This document shows positions 43,107 to 51,972 of a stretch of 64,000 nucleotides of DNA, in pieces. The translations under genes were made by a program, and so were the position numbers. The notes below the pieces were generated by a model, which saw only the letters and a list, made by a program, of their open reading frames with translations, was not told the origin of the DNA and searched no databases. This DNA comes from an uncultured Candidatus Peregrinibacteria bacterium (GTDB lineage Bacteria; Patescibacteriota; Gracilibacteria; Peribacterales; Peribacteraceae), in contig CAIKAD010000002.1 in NCBI GenBank assembly GCA_903825315.1, forward strand, positions 62,001 to 126,000, written 5' to 3'. Position 1 is the first letter of the stretch. Every line of letters starts with the position of its first letter.

Positions 43107-43132
43107 GGTGGATAACTTGAAAGTTTTCCACA
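43107..43132. promoter_or_regulatory. pair of inverted DnaA-box-like 9-mers
   Basis: GGTGGATAA (43107-43115) and TTTTCCACA (43124-43132) each match the TTATCCACA consensus at eight of nine positions, in opposite orientation and eight bases apart. They sit in the 129-base gap upstream of the protease-dnaA pair. They could be an autoregulatory site or part of oriC, but the gap has no clear AT-rich unwinding region. Confidence 0.45.
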
Positions 43133-43214
43133 CCCTCTTCGTGTTGCGAAGTTGCATGTTCTTTCGTCATGTGATCGTTTGGCTCGTTCTTATGGCGTAC
43201 GGTTGCAGCAGATA

Positions 43215-44204
43215 TCAGTCTGCATCCCAGCCGAATTGACCGCCTTCTCTCGCCGAATATTGATCACGAACTACCCTCCCCAGGTCATCAGTCCCACGCG
43301 TTTGGCCGAAAATTGGCCAGGGTGAAACGTTCTCAAATTCGGGCAGTAATGCGTAGACGTCATCAAGAATTCTACCCGTAATTTTCACAATACTGTTTTT
43401 CTTCAGTTTGGCGGCAACTTCTTGCAGGCTTTTCATCGACTTCACCAGTTTGACCATTGCAGCTTTATCCCTGGTTTCATCGGCAATACCCGTTTCCAAT
43501 GAGTAGAACAATTCTCTCACAGGAAGAGCTAATGCGCTTGCCCACCTCCGGACATCGGTAATTTGTAAATCCGTTGACGGTTCTTCTTGATGCATGATCT
43601 CCTCGGATGACAAACCATACGCCTTGAAATAGCGCACCATTGTTCTCCTCGAAATGCCCTCCCTTTTTCTCACTTCTCCGATTTGATGCAAGTTTTGAGG
43701 ATCAAAGAAGTGCTCTTTTTTTTCAACAACTTCCGGCTGCTCCAATTGTGGCCCGCCGAACTTCTGGATGATACTGTTGAGATCCGGACGCAATTGCAGG
43801 AGATGCTGCATGCACCGCTGGGCAAATATTTTGATTTGTTTTTGAGACGCTTCTTCATCAATAGTGAGCACTGCCTTCATCCATTGGGACAACATCAACC
43901 GGTGTGCGGAAATCCTTGCGGAGGGAGGAAAGTTTTCATCCACAATGAGCTCCGTGATATCAATGTCCAGCACAGCCGCCCACTGATATAACTCCGTTAA
44001 TTTGAGATCCGCGGTTTCCCTTTGGGATTCGCGAGTAGCGGCAGTACTTTTCTTCATCATCCTCGCTGCGTCTTCAATGGTTATCCCCTGGGAGAGACGC
44101 ACTTTTCGGATTCTGTTCAGCTCCTCAGAGGAACTCTTGTTTCCTTTTTCTAACACCAATTCCTGCTCAGACGTGCTATCGGATAGAGGGATGGAAATTG
44201 ACAT
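43215..44204 (-). CDS. Xre-type DNA-binding regulator with two HTH domains
   Basis: A 329-residue cytoplasmic protein. One Xre-like HTH is near the N-terminus (about 28-85, IRKVRLSQGITIEDAARMM), and a second HTH-like unit is in the middle (about 175-230, IGEVRKREGISRRTMVRYF, then LQITDVRRWASALAL). Both end with a similar ...W-A-...-L-...-ELI/ELF pattern, so the protein probably arose by internal duplication. Target unknown. TTGACT (44233-44238), 16 bases, TAACAT (44211-44216) lies six bases before the ATG at 44204, so the mRNA is probably leaderless. Confidence 0.72.
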   Translation of the reverse strand: MSISIPLSDSTSEQELVLEKGNKSSSEELNRIRKVRLSQGITIEDAARMMKKSTAATRESQRETADLKLTELYQWAAVLDIDITELIVDENFPPSARISAHRLMLSQWMKAVLTIDEEASQKQIKIFAQRCMQHLLQLRPDLNSIIQKFGGPQLEQPEVVEKKEHFFDPQNLHQIGEVRKREGISRRTMVRYFKAYGLSSEEIMHQEEPSTDLQITDVRRWASALALPVRELFYSLETGIADETRDKAAMVKLVKSMKSLQEVAAKLKKNSIVKITGRILDDVYALLPEFENVSPWPIFGQTRGTDDLGRVVRDQYSAREGGQFGWDAD

Positions 44205-44274
44205 ATGCAAATGTTATTTCTTGTTTAACGTAAGTCAACGCAATCCGGATTGTCCCCCGGAAATGGCTTTCTTG

Positions 44275-44937
44275 TTAATCCCTGGCCACTACGAGCCCTT
44301 CCACCCGCCTCACCCCCGCTTTTTTCAGAGCGGCTGCGCACGCATCCAGCGTCCCACCCGTGGTGCAAATATCATCCACGATGATTACATGTAGCGGCAC
44401 CTCGACCCCCTTCCGGACCTTGAACGCATTATGGACGGCCTTCACCCGTTCCCCTCTTCCCCTCCCCACCTGCGACCCTGTCGAGCGCACTTTTCGGAGG
44501 AGCGACACGAATGGAATGTTGCACCTCTCGCCGACACTCCTCCCTAATTTCTCCGCCTGATTAAATCCCCGTGAAAACCGCCGCATCCAATACATGGGAA
44601 CTGCAGTGAGTGCCGTCTGCCCATCAAACACACACACAGACCGCGCCTCTTCCATCAGCATGACCAGGTACGGAATGAGCGCGACGCTTCTCTTGTACTT
44701 GAGTGCGTGCAGCGCCTTACGGACAAGCGGCGACCTGCGGTACTCACAAGCGGCCACCAGCCGGTCGAGCGACTGGAATCCCAGCCGCCGCAGCTCATCC
44801 GTTTCGATGACTATCGGTAATGCCTTGAGCCTCATTCGTTCCTCTTCTGTAATCCATTCTCCCTCCGCTCCTGTGAGGGAACGCCGTGGAAAAAGAAAAT
44901 CGAGGAACACTGCATGCATGAATCCACGATAAGACAT
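44275..44937 (-). CDS. ComF/GntX-type phosphoribosyltransferase-like protein
   Basis: A 220-residue protein with the ComFC layout: ALKYKR motif near residue 77, FNQAEKLGRSV region, and the PRPP-binding loop VIIVDDICTTGGT (about 184-196). ComF proteins assist DNA uptake in competent bacteria, though the chemical role is unclear. The N-terminal zinc finger (two CxxC pairs) of typical ComF is missing. Whether natural transformation operates here is unknown. The 180 bases to tRNA-Val hold only a short hairpin (GTTCTG/CAGAAC near 45018-45040). Confidence 0.8.
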   Translation of the reverse strand: MSYRGFMHAVFLDFLFPRRSLTGAEGEWITEEERMRLKALPIVIETDELRRLGFQSLDRLVAACEYRRSPLVRKALHALKYKRSVALIPYLVMLMEEARSVCVFDGQTALTAVPMYWMRRFSRGFNQAEKLGRSVGERCNIPFVSLLRKVRSTGSQVGRGRGERVKAVHNAFKVRKGVEVPLHVIIVDDICTTGGTLDACAAALKKAGVRRVEGLVVARD

Positions 44938-45117
44938 AACTGACTCCCGGGAGAGACGCTGCCACGCAGATTCTTCCGCTCATGGTTATTTTTCCGCTAC
45001 ACGAAGAGAGCACGGACGTTCTGCGTACGGGCAGAACGCCACTACTACCTCTTCCTCCACCTTTCCCCTCTCCGCCTTCCCAAGCCTAGGAAGAATTGGT
45101 ACCGTATGTCGGCTCCA

Positions 45118-45194
45118 GGGCAATTAGCTCAGCTGGTTAGAGCGCCACATTGACATTGTGGAGGTCACTGGTTCGAGTCCAGTATTGCCCACCA
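45118..45194 (+). tRNA. tRNA-Val, anticodon GAC
   Basis: 77 bases with encoded CCA. Acceptor GGGCAAT/ATTGCCC, D-stem GCTC/GAGC, anticodon stem CCACA/TGTGG with loop TTGACAT (anticodon GAC), T-arm CTGGTTCGAGTCCAG. A normal cloverleaf. Confidence 0.95.
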
Positions 45195-45572
45195 TTCGTC
45201 GCTTGTGCTCCTCATGGCAAGCCATCCTGGTTCGCGCTTGCCCTGAGCGTTTGGCGGGGGAATCGAACGAACTCTGACATGATAATAGACACCGTAAAAA
45301 AGTATTGCTTAATCATTGACAAAAGACTTTTCGATCACCAAAATCCGCGAAACTCCGTTTCCTGTCCTCCGCAGCTTCCTACAGCGCGGATGAGGATACG
45401 AAGCCAACCTCCTTCCCCACTCGTTCCATGTACCGGACGAGCATCTCCAGGGGCTGTGACGGTAAGGGTGAAAAAGCCCGGATCTCTGTGCTGTTTAATA
45501 CAATTCGAATATACGGAAACATTTTGTTGTATAGTGCAACTTTCGAACCGAGCCAGAAGTGCGTTTTTCTGC
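45195..45572. other. gene-free gap after tRNA-Val
   Basis: No convincing gene on either strand. A perfect -35-like TTGACA (45317-45322) with CAAAAT 17 bases later could be a promoter. On the minus strand a short frame ends in MLVRYMERVGKEVGFV (about 45390-45444), which looks protein-like and may be a gene remnant. GGCAAG/CTTGCC forms a small hairpin just past the tRNA. Confidence 0.3.
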
Positions 45573-45578
45573 TAGAAT
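45573..45578 (+). promoter_or_regulatory. extended -10 box deciding a TTG start
   Basis: TGCTAGAAT with eight bases to the TTG at 45587. It lies inside the longer open frame that begins at 45428, so translation upstream of it is unlikely. Confidence 0.5.
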
Positions 45579-45586
45579 ATACGGAT

Positions 45587-46066
45587 TTGAACACACAAAC
45601 CGCACCACTACCGCTCCTCGCCTGGGAAGCGCCTTCGCTGCCGCCCCACGAGCGTTCCGCCCGATGGTATGTCATCGGGGGCGTCCTCGTGCTCGCCGTC
45701 GCCGTGTACAGCCTTCTCACGGGAAATTGGACCTTCTCCCTCGCGCTCCTGCTCATCGGAGGAATGTACGGATGGGTACACAGAGTGCCTCCCGCTCTCC
45801 ACCAAATGCAGCTGTTTGAAGACGGTTTCCTCTACGACCAGACGTACACGTCGTGGCAGGACTGCAAGGCATTCTGGTTCTACAGGTTTCCGGGATACAC
45901 GGAACTCCACATCACCCTCAAACGCGGTTGGATGCGCACCGTTACGATCCAAACGGGCATTGTGGATGTGGAACGCATTCGGGAAACCATTGCCCCCTAC
46001 CTCACGGAACATGAAGACCGTGAGGAGCGCTTCATCCATGCGCTTGCGCGCAAACTCAAGCTTTGA
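45587..46066 (+). CDS. hypothetical membrane protein with two TM helices
   Basis: A 159-residue protein: polar start, two TM helices (about 28-46 and 48-66), then a soluble domain of about 90 residues with an alternating hydrophobic pattern (MQLFEDGFLYDQTYTSWQDC, then FWFYRFPGYTELHITL) reminiscent of bacterial PH-like domains. I use a TTG start because of the extended -10 box directly before it and because the upstream codons are not protein-like. The stop codon is two bases before the next ATG, so the two genes form an operon. Confidence 0.6.
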   Translation: MNTQTAPLPLLAWEAPSLPPHERSARWYVIGGVLVLAVAVYSLLTGNWTFSLALLLIGGMYGWVHRVPPALHQMQLFEDGFLYDQTYTSWQDCKAFWFYRFPGYTELHITLKRGWMRTVTIQTGIVDVERIRETIAPYLTEHEDREERFIHALARKLKL

Positions 46067-46068
46067 CC

Positions 46069-48468
46069 ATGGCCTTCATCCCTGCCCTCTTCGGCTGGAT
46101 GCGGAACACCTCCCCCGAGCGGGAGAGGCGGGAGCTAGGTTTTGCCTTACCCGGTGGGTCCCCCAACCCGCAGCAAACTCCCACCCCTGAGAAAAATAGC
46201 CCTGCGGAGCGCCCGGAGCAGGCAGCACGTACAAGCGCGAGTCCCGCGGAAACCATTGGGGATATCTCAAAAGAAACGTCTGCTGGGGTAGAGGAAGTCA
46301 CCAAACCATTACAACCCCACGATGTGGAGTTCCAGGTTTCGATGACAGCCACCCGTCTGAAAAGTGCCGTGGAGGAAATGATCAAATTGGAACCCCAGAT
46401 CAAGAATACCGTCCGCGATCCGCAAGAGTACCAGGAATCGTGGTATAAGAACCGCAAAGCCATTGAAGCTCTGTCACTGGCAATGGAACATTGGCAGCTC
46501 TTGCTCGAGGGCATTAGACAATGGCAGGCAGGTAATACCTGTCCCTCAGAATTTGCAGACAGGCTGGAACGAGCATTTAGGGGTATGCACCAGCCTCCGC
46601 CGGGAGAAGACGGCAACATTCAACTCCCGACCTTTATTGAGGAGATCCGTAACAAGCAGCACGAATGGGAAACCGGAAATGTATCTGACCGGTTAGTGAT
46701 AGCACGGGACACTGCGAAGCAGGAACTTCAGATGCTCATGAAGGAAATGAGCAAACGTGCTGAGAAACAGGACACAGCGTCGGAAACTATTGAAAAGTAT
46801 ATAAAAGAGTTAAAAGTGGCTCAGCTTACTGCGGGAAAAGGGAAGGGGGGCCTCTTTAACTCCGTGGAGTTCTACAGTATCAACCAGTTCATTGCGAGCG
46901 TGAAGAATGTGGCGGACGCCGTAAAGAAGTCCTGGGGACAGTGGTCACAACTCAAGGTAGGCGCCCTCTCCCAAAAAATCGGCCTACCACTACGGTACCT
47001 CGCAGGGTGGCCCATCTTTGGTGAACAGTCCTACGTCACACTGGCACAGGAACTGGACCACAAGGACGACGAGGTGAAAGAAGCCTATAAGAAACATTTG
47101 GTGATCGACTACACATCCTTCCACCACCTCATACAACCGGGTGGCGTCCTGGATACACAAGAAGAGGATGGAAACCGCTTCCGCGCCGCACTGGAGTATG
47201 CAGCAGACCATGCCTGGCTGTATGACTTGGATACTGTCAATAAGACTGTCCTCGGCCATAAACTCGTTCCGGGAAAAAACCTCCCCGCCACGTGGAATGA
47301 GGAACGCGTCAACCAGTACGTTCGCTTCCTGGATGACCAGAACAGCGCAGGCCAGGAGAAGGAAATCAAGCGCGGGTACGGACGCGTACAGAACATTCCT
47401 GATATTCCCCCGATGATCGCAATCATGAACGACGAAATGAATCGCCAAAACTTTTGGGCCTGTTTCGGTATCACGCAGCGTGCACTGGAAAAAGGGAAGG
47501 TGGGTGAAACTTCCGCCTGGTGCAGCACCACGCTACTGCGTTACATCCGTGACGATACTCTCGCCAAGAAATACTTCCCCAAGGGTCTCGAAGACAAGTT
47601 GGGCAACCTGGGTATTGGGATCCCTGCATGGATCACCACGTTCTTCAAGATCGACCGCAAGAACCTGGAACACTTCCAGCAGGGGCGTCTGGAATTCGGT
47701 CAGGCAGGTACGATGGCCCGCGCAATGGCACTCATAGAAGAAGAGGTTCTCGAACGAGACAGAAAGGCAGGACATGGAGGAGAGATCACTCGCGAAGAAT
47801 TGGACAGGGTAGTGGCACAAGTAATGGCAACGCATACCGTCAAACGAGATGGATGGAGTACTGCTATGAGTATTTTTAATCACAAATACGATTTCTACCG
47901 TTCACAAATTTCCGGTACCACAACTACTATAGATGCAGGAAAAGCCGATGATGACTTCTACAACAAGGGAAACAAAGGGTCTGAAGTGGTCCTCATGAGC
48001 GCGCAAAACTACGTCCGTATCACGGATAAGACCTCTCCGGGTGACTGGCAGCACCCGGCCAAGGCGAAATACTTCCTGGAGCAGCTCATTTTCCATTCAC
48101 AGACCCTACGCAAGAATGGCTTACATGAGGAGCGAGATACTTTTTTACGTGAAACGCGCCCCAAAATGGCTGCCGTCATCGCAAACTACAACAGCCCAGT
48201 CACGGAAGCACTCGTCACTCATCGTTTCTACTCCGAAACTGGCAAACCGCTCTTCCTCGAGATGTATAAGGAAGGGCTGATTCCCATCAGCGTCATTGAG
48301 AGCGAAGTAGAAATTAAACACGCCTTCAGCCAACGGCTCCAAAAGCAGATTAAGGGCTTGCCGGACCCTGCTTCCTACTTGGACGAAAAGCCCGAACCCG
48401 CATCCGATACGAACACGCAAGCGAAGTCCGCAGAGAGTCCACAGGGTGCTCCTTCGACTGCCGCTTAA
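46069..48468 (+). CDS. large hypothetical cytoplasmic protein
   Basis: A 799-residue protein without recognised domains. The N-terminal 90 residues are Pro/Thr/Ser-rich and probably disordered. A helical, Lys/Glu-rich region (about 90-270) follows, then a mixed region with conserved-looking Trp and Cys residues (FWACFGITQRAL, ETSAWCSTTLLRY), and a disordered end. No signal peptide and no TM helix. It follows the two-TM protein immediately, so the pair may form a membrane-associated complex. Such long orphan proteins are typical of CPR operons. Confidence 0.7.
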   Translation: MAFIPALFGWMRNTSPERERRELGFALPGGSPNPQQTPTPEKNSPAERPEQAARTSASPAETIGDISKETSAGVEEVTKPLQPHDVEFQVSMTATRLKSAVEEMIKLEPQIKNTVRDPQEYQESWYKNRKAIEALSLAMEHWQLLLEGIRQWQAGNTCPSEFADRLERAFRGMHQPPPGEDGNIQLPTFIEEIRNKQHEWETGNVSDRLVIARDTAKQELQMLMKEMSKRAEKQDTASETIEKYIKELKVAQLTAGKGKGGLFNSVEFYSINQFIASVKNVADAVKKSWGQWSQLKVGALSQKIGLPLRYLAGWPIFGEQSYVTLAQELDHKDDEVKEAYKKHLVIDYTSFHHLIQPGGVLDTQEEDGNRFRAALEYAADHAWLYDLDTVNKTVLGHKLVPGKNLPATWNEERVNQYVRFLDDQNSAGQEKEIKRGYGRVQNIPDIPPMIAIMNDEMNRQNFWACFGITQRALEKGKVGETSAWCSTTLLRYIRDDTLAKKYFPKGLEDKLGNLGIGIPAWITTFFKIDRKNLEHFQQGRLEFGQAGTMARAMALIEEEVLERDRKAGHGGEITREELDRVVAQVMATHTVKRDGWSTAMSIFNHKYDFYRSQISGTTTTIDAGKADDDFYNKGNKGSEVVLMSAQNYVRITDKTSPGDWQHPAKAKYFLEQLIFHSQTLRKNGLHEERDTFLRETRPKMAAVIANYNSPVTEALVTHRFYSETGKPLFLEMYKEGLIPISVIESEVEIKHAFSQRLQKQIKGLPDPASYLDEKPEPASDTNTQAKSAESPQGAPSTAA

Positions 48469-48512
48469 ACGGACCCATTGCGAAGAAACAGGAATAACGC
48501 CATGCTTCCCTC

Positions 48513-48950
48513 ATGCGCGTCTCTATTCAACGTATCGATCCCACTCTCTCCCTTCCCGAATACCACACGAAAGGGGCTGTGGGCTTTGACCTCATCACAC
48601 GGCAAACGACGGTCATTGAACCGGGAAAAATCGCCCTGGTGCCGGGAAACGTGATTGTAAAGGTTCCGGAGGGCTACGCACTCGTCATCACCCCCCGCTC
48701 CTCCCTCCCCCGCAAAAAGGGCCTCGTGTGCCCGCATTCCATCGGGATCATCGATGCCGATTACCACGGGCCGCAGGATGAGATCCTCGTGCAGGTGCAG
48801 AACATCACCGATAAGCCCGTCACCGTGGAACGCGGCGAACGGATTGCGCAGGGATTATTCATAAAGATCGAGAAGGCGGAGTGGGACGAGGTCGACAGTC
48901 ACGGGGCAGAGACGCGTGGCGGGTTTGGAAGCACGGGGACGCATGTTTAA
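48513..48950 (+). CDS. dut: dUTP diphosphatase
   Basis: Trimeric enzyme hydrolysing dUTP to dUMP and pyrophosphate. All five motifs are visible in 145 residues: GAVGFDL, PRSSLPRKKGL, GIIDADYHGPQDE (catalytic Asp), ERGERIAQGLF, and the C-terminal glycine-rich RGGFGSTG. The size is normal. There is no Shine-Dalgarno sequence. The gene ends nine bases before the palindrome shared with the convergent ftsZ gene. Confidence 0.93.
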   Translation: MRVSIQRIDPTLSLPEYHTKGAVGFDLITRQTTVIEPGKIALVPGNVIVKVPEGYALVITPRSSLPRKKGLVCPHSIGIIDADYHGPQDEILVQVQNITDKPVTVERGERIAQGLFIKIEKAEWDEVDSHGAETRGGFGSTGTHV

Positions 48951-48959
48951 GAAACCAAT

Positions 48960-49026
48960 GAAACCGAGGATTCCGAAGAATCCGAGGGACGTTTCTCCCT
49001 TCGGTTTCTTCGGCTTCTTCGGATTC
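48960..49026. repeat. 9-base-word palindrome between dut and ftsZ
   Basis: Arms 48960-48988 and 48998-49026, 23 of 29 positions matching as inverted repeats, loop only nine bases. Each arm is three 9-base units of the form GANNCCGAR. It fills the gap between convergent genes, one base from the ftsZ stop codon, and would form a long stem in either transcript. A solitary array of the same unit is at 513-548. Confidence 0.75.
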
Positions 49027-49027
49027 C

Positions 49028-50287
49028 TCACTTACTCAGCGGCTTGCGCATAAATGCCGGGACCTCCAGTTCCTCCTCGTTGAGTTGCGGCGAGGTGGAC
49101 TTTACATTGGGATCCAGGAATGACTGCTGCGGCTGGCGCGTGTCCCTCTCCTGCGATGCGGGACGCGAGAAGGCGTTCTTCATCTGCCGCTGGACGGGAT
49201 TCGCCGCAGCGGGTACCGGGATATTCTCCTTGTCGGAGAAGCCCGTGGCCACCACCGTCACCTTGATCTGGCCGGTGTACGCCTCGTCGATGCAGGCGCC
49301 AAAGATCACGTTGGCCTCGGGGGCCGACGCCTCCGTGATAATACGCGCGGCCTCGTCCACCTCGAACATGGAGAGATCGTTGCCGCCGGTGATGTTGAAG
49401 AGGATGCCCTGCGCACCGTGGATGCTCGTCTCCAGAAGCGGGCTGTCGATGGCAGCGCGCGCCGCCTCGGCTGCGCGGCTGTCTCCCGTGCCGTACCCGA
49501 TGCCCATGAGCGCCGTACCGGCGTCCTGCATGATGGCTTTGACGTCGGCAAAGTCCACGTTCACGAGCCCGTGCACCGTAATAATGCTGGAAATGCCCTC
49601 GATGGCGTGCTTGAGCACCTCATCCACCACCTGGAAGGCCTCCGTAAGGGGTGTGGTCTTGTCGATGAGCGCGAGGATCTTGTCATTAGGGATCGTGATG
49701 AGCGTGTCCACCTTGCCCTTGAGCGATTCCAACGCCTCGTCGGCTTGCTTGCGGCGCTTAAAGCCCTCAAAGCTGAACGGCTTTGTCACCACGGCCACGG
49801 TAAGAATGCCCATGCTGCGCGCGGCTTCTGCGACGATAGGGAGTGATCCGCTGCCCGTGCCGCCGCCGAGCCCCGCCGTGAGGAACAGCATATCCGTCCC
49901 TTCCAGCGTATCCTTGATCTCCTCCAGGCTCTCCTCGGCCGCCTTCTTGCCAATGTCGGGGTTGGCGCCCGCGCCGAGCCCCTTGGTGGTGCCGCGCCCG
50001 ATGGTGATCTTCTTGCCAGCGGGACTGTGGAACAAGGCCTGAATATCGGTATTGAGCGCGATGAAATCCACGCCCTGCACCTTACCGGTAATCATGCGGG
50101 TCACCGCATTACAGCCGCCGCCGCCCGCGCCCATAGCGCGGATCACGGCACCAGGGATGGCTTCGGGCCGCACCTCGCGGGTGCCGGCATCGTCATCCTG
50201 CTGCTTGCCGGAAGATCCCATGCTACCGGTACCGGCAACCGGAGTAACAGGCTTGGGGCCGAAGATGGAGCGAAACGCGTCGGACAT
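49028..50287 (-). CDS. ftsZ: cell division protein FtsZ
   Basis: Tubulin-like GTPase that forms the division ring. N-terminal extension of about 45 residues, then GAGGGGCNAVTRM, the tubulin signature loop as GLGGGTGSGS (about 139-148; most FtsZ have GGGTGTG), the T7 loop region NVDFADVKAIM, and a variable linker leading to the conserved C-terminal peptide ELEVPAFMRK that binds FtsA. The length of 419 residues is normal. It lies directly downstream of ftsA on the same strand. Confidence 0.96.
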   Translation of the reverse strand: MSDAFRSIFGPKPVTPVAGTGSMGSSGKQQDDDAGTREVRPEAIPGAVIRAMGAGGGGCNAVTRMITGKVQGVDFIALNTDIQALFHSPAGKKITIGRGTTKGLGAGANPDIGKKAAEESLEEIKDTLEGTDMLFLTAGLGGGTGSGSLPIVAEAARSMGILTVAVVTKPFSFEGFKRRKQADEALESLKGKVDTLITIPNDKILALIDKTTPLTEAFQVVDEVLKHAIEGISSIITVHGLVNVDFADVKAIMQDAGTALMGIGYGTGDSRAAEAARAAIDSPLLETSIHGAQGILFNITGGNDLSMFEVDEAARIITEASAPEANVIFGACIDEAYTGQIKVTVVATGFSDKENIPVPAAANPVQRQMKNAFSRPASQERDTRQPQQSFLDPNVKSTSPQLNEEELEVPAFMRKPLSK

Positions 50288-50372
50288 GATGGGGAAGGGT
50301 TAGAGGGCGAGGGAAAGAAAAAGAATGTTGGAGTGTAGAGAGGCCCCGCTGGGGCGTCTCCTCGATCTGGAA

Positions 50373-51608
50373 TCAGGGGAAAAGAGACTTCAGCCAGGAA
50401 CCGACTTGCTTTACTGCGCGCTTCACCTGGAACGGACTGCGCCCGCCCATATGGTCCTCCTCACGCATGCCCCAGACGAGGGTGCCGAGGGCGGTGGCAT
50501 AGGCAGGGTCGTCCACTTTCTCAATGACGCCGCCGATCTCCACGGGAAAGCCCATCTGCACGGGCAGGCCGAGGACGTCGCGCGCCAAATCCAACACGCC
50601 GGGCGCCTTTACCGCGCCGCCCGTAAGGAGGGCTCCGGCCGGGAGCATGCCGCTCCTGCCGATGCGCTGCAGCTCATTCTTTACGAGCGTGAAGATTTCG
50701 TAGTAGCGCGCCTGCATGATCTCCGCCATGTACTTCTTGCTCACCGTCTGCGTGTCCACCTTGGAAACGGTGGAGAGATCGATCATTTCCCGCTCGCTCA
50801 TCTCGCCCGGGAGCACAGAACCGAACTCGATCTTGATCTTCTCCGCCGTATCGATGGAGGTGCGCAGCCCGATGGCGATATCGCTGGTAACGCTTTCGCC
50901 TCCCACGGGGAGAGCGCCGGAGTGGAGAATGGTCCCCTCTTCAAAGACGGCAATACTCGTGCAACCCGCACCTATATCGATAACGAGGACGCCCAGCTCC
51001 TTCTGGCGCTTGGTGAGGGTAGCCTCCGCAGATGCAATGGTGGACGGTACGAGGGCATCGATGTCCACACCCGCCTGGTCGATGCACTTCTCAATGTTCT
51101 TCACGTGCTGCACATGCCCCGTGACGATGTGCGCCTCCACCTCCAGCCGGATGCCCGTCATGCCGAGGGGGTTCTTGATCCCCCGCTGCTCGTCCACCGC
51201 GTACGCCTTGGGCTCGATGTGAAGGATGCGGCGGTTCTGCGGGATGGAGATGGCCTGCGCCGCGTCAAGGACGCGGGCGATGTCCTCCACCGTAATCTCC
51301 GCACCGGAGATGGCGATCACGCCGCGGCTGTCGAAGGACTCGATGTGCGAGCCGCTCACGCCGACAAAGACGTGATTGACGGGTACTCCCGCCATGCGCT
51401 CAGCGTCTTCTAAGGAGGAGATAATGTTGTGGATGAGTTCCTCCACGTCAATCACATGCCCCTTGCGCATACCAAGCGACGGGGAAAGACCCACCCCGAT
51501 CACATTGGGGATGCGGTGGTCGTTATCGGCACCGTCCACGACGGCAATAACAGTCCGAATCTTCGCGCTCCCTATATCGAGACTAGCGAGAACACGTTCC
51601 TTAGGCAT
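50373..51608 (-). CDS. ftsA: cell division protein FtsA
   Basis: Actin-like protein tethering FtsZ to the membrane. Phosphate 1 motif SLDIGSAKIRTVIA (about 9-22), the 1C domain, VLVIDIGAGCTSIAVF (phosphate 2), LTGGAVKAPGV (adenosine motif) and a C-terminal amphipathic helix GSWLKSLFP for membrane binding are all present. 411 residues. The start ATG at 51608 is selected because it precedes the first beta strand; the longer frame is not homologous. In the 364-base gap upstream there is a repeat (51854-51970) and little else. Confidence 0.94.
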   Translation of the reverse strand: MPKERVLASLDIGSAKIRTVIAVVDGADNDHRIPNVIGVGLSPSLGMRKGHVIDVEELIHNIISSLEDAERMAGVPVNHVFVGVSGSHIESFDSRGVIAISGAEITVEDIARVLDAAQAISIPQNRRILHIEPKAYAVDEQRGIKNPLGMTGIRLEVEAHIVTGHVQHVKNIEKCIDQAGVDIDALVPSTIASAEATLTKRQKELGVLVIDIGAGCTSIAVFEEGTILHSGALPVGGESVTSDIAIGLRTSIDTAEKIKIEFGSVLPGEMSEREMIDLSTVSKVDTQTVSKKYMAEIMQARYYEIFTLVKNELQRIGRSGMLPAGALLTGGAVKAPGVLDLARDVLGLPVQMGFPVEIGGVIEKVDDPAYATALGTLVWGMREEDHMGGRSPFQVKRAVKQVGSWLKSLFP

Positions 51609-51853
51609 AAACAGGGTGAGGGAAACCCGCGATGGAAGGGCGTCTCTTGCGCAGGAGAAAACGGCAGGAAGTCTAACGGGGCTTTGATAAGCCACGCAAG
51701 GGGGTTATGACTATGTTTCGTGTTCAGAAAGCCACAACGTGAGCACAATATCTACCCGGACTTTTTGTGTATAGACAGTGTTGAAGCAAAGAATTTGTTC
51801 AACGATTTATGGGGGTGTATTTACATGAGTATCTTTTGTGAACAATTTTTGGA

Positions 51854-51970
51854 GGATGCAGAAGATGCAGAAGAAGCAAAAGAGTCAGAAGAGTTGTACC
51901 TATCACTCTTCGCACGCTGTTGTACTTCCATTCCTCTGTATCCTTTGCATCATCTGTTTCTTCTGATTCC
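51854..51970. repeat. 9-base-word palindrome (GATGCAGAA family)
   Basis: Arms 51854-51893 and 51931-51970 are inverted repeats with 29 of 40 positions identical, around a 37-base loop. Each arm consists of four 9-base units close to AGATGCAGA. The right arm ends two bases before the exonuclease stop codon at 51973. The rest of the ftsA-exonuclease gap shows only a small hairpin (GTTGAA/TTCAAC near 51779-51804). Confidence 0.75.
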
Positions 51971-51972
51971 TT

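Noticed and set aside
45256-45271. tRNA 3'-end-like sequence on the minus strand (TTCGATTCCCCCGCC)
   Set aside because: No matching T-stem 5' strand, anticodon arm or acceptor strand is present, so it is not called as a tRNA or fragment.
45379-45756. 125-residue minus-strand frame after tRNA-Val
   Set aside because: Most of it overlaps the real gene at 45587 antisense; only the last 20 residues look protein-like, so at most a remnant.
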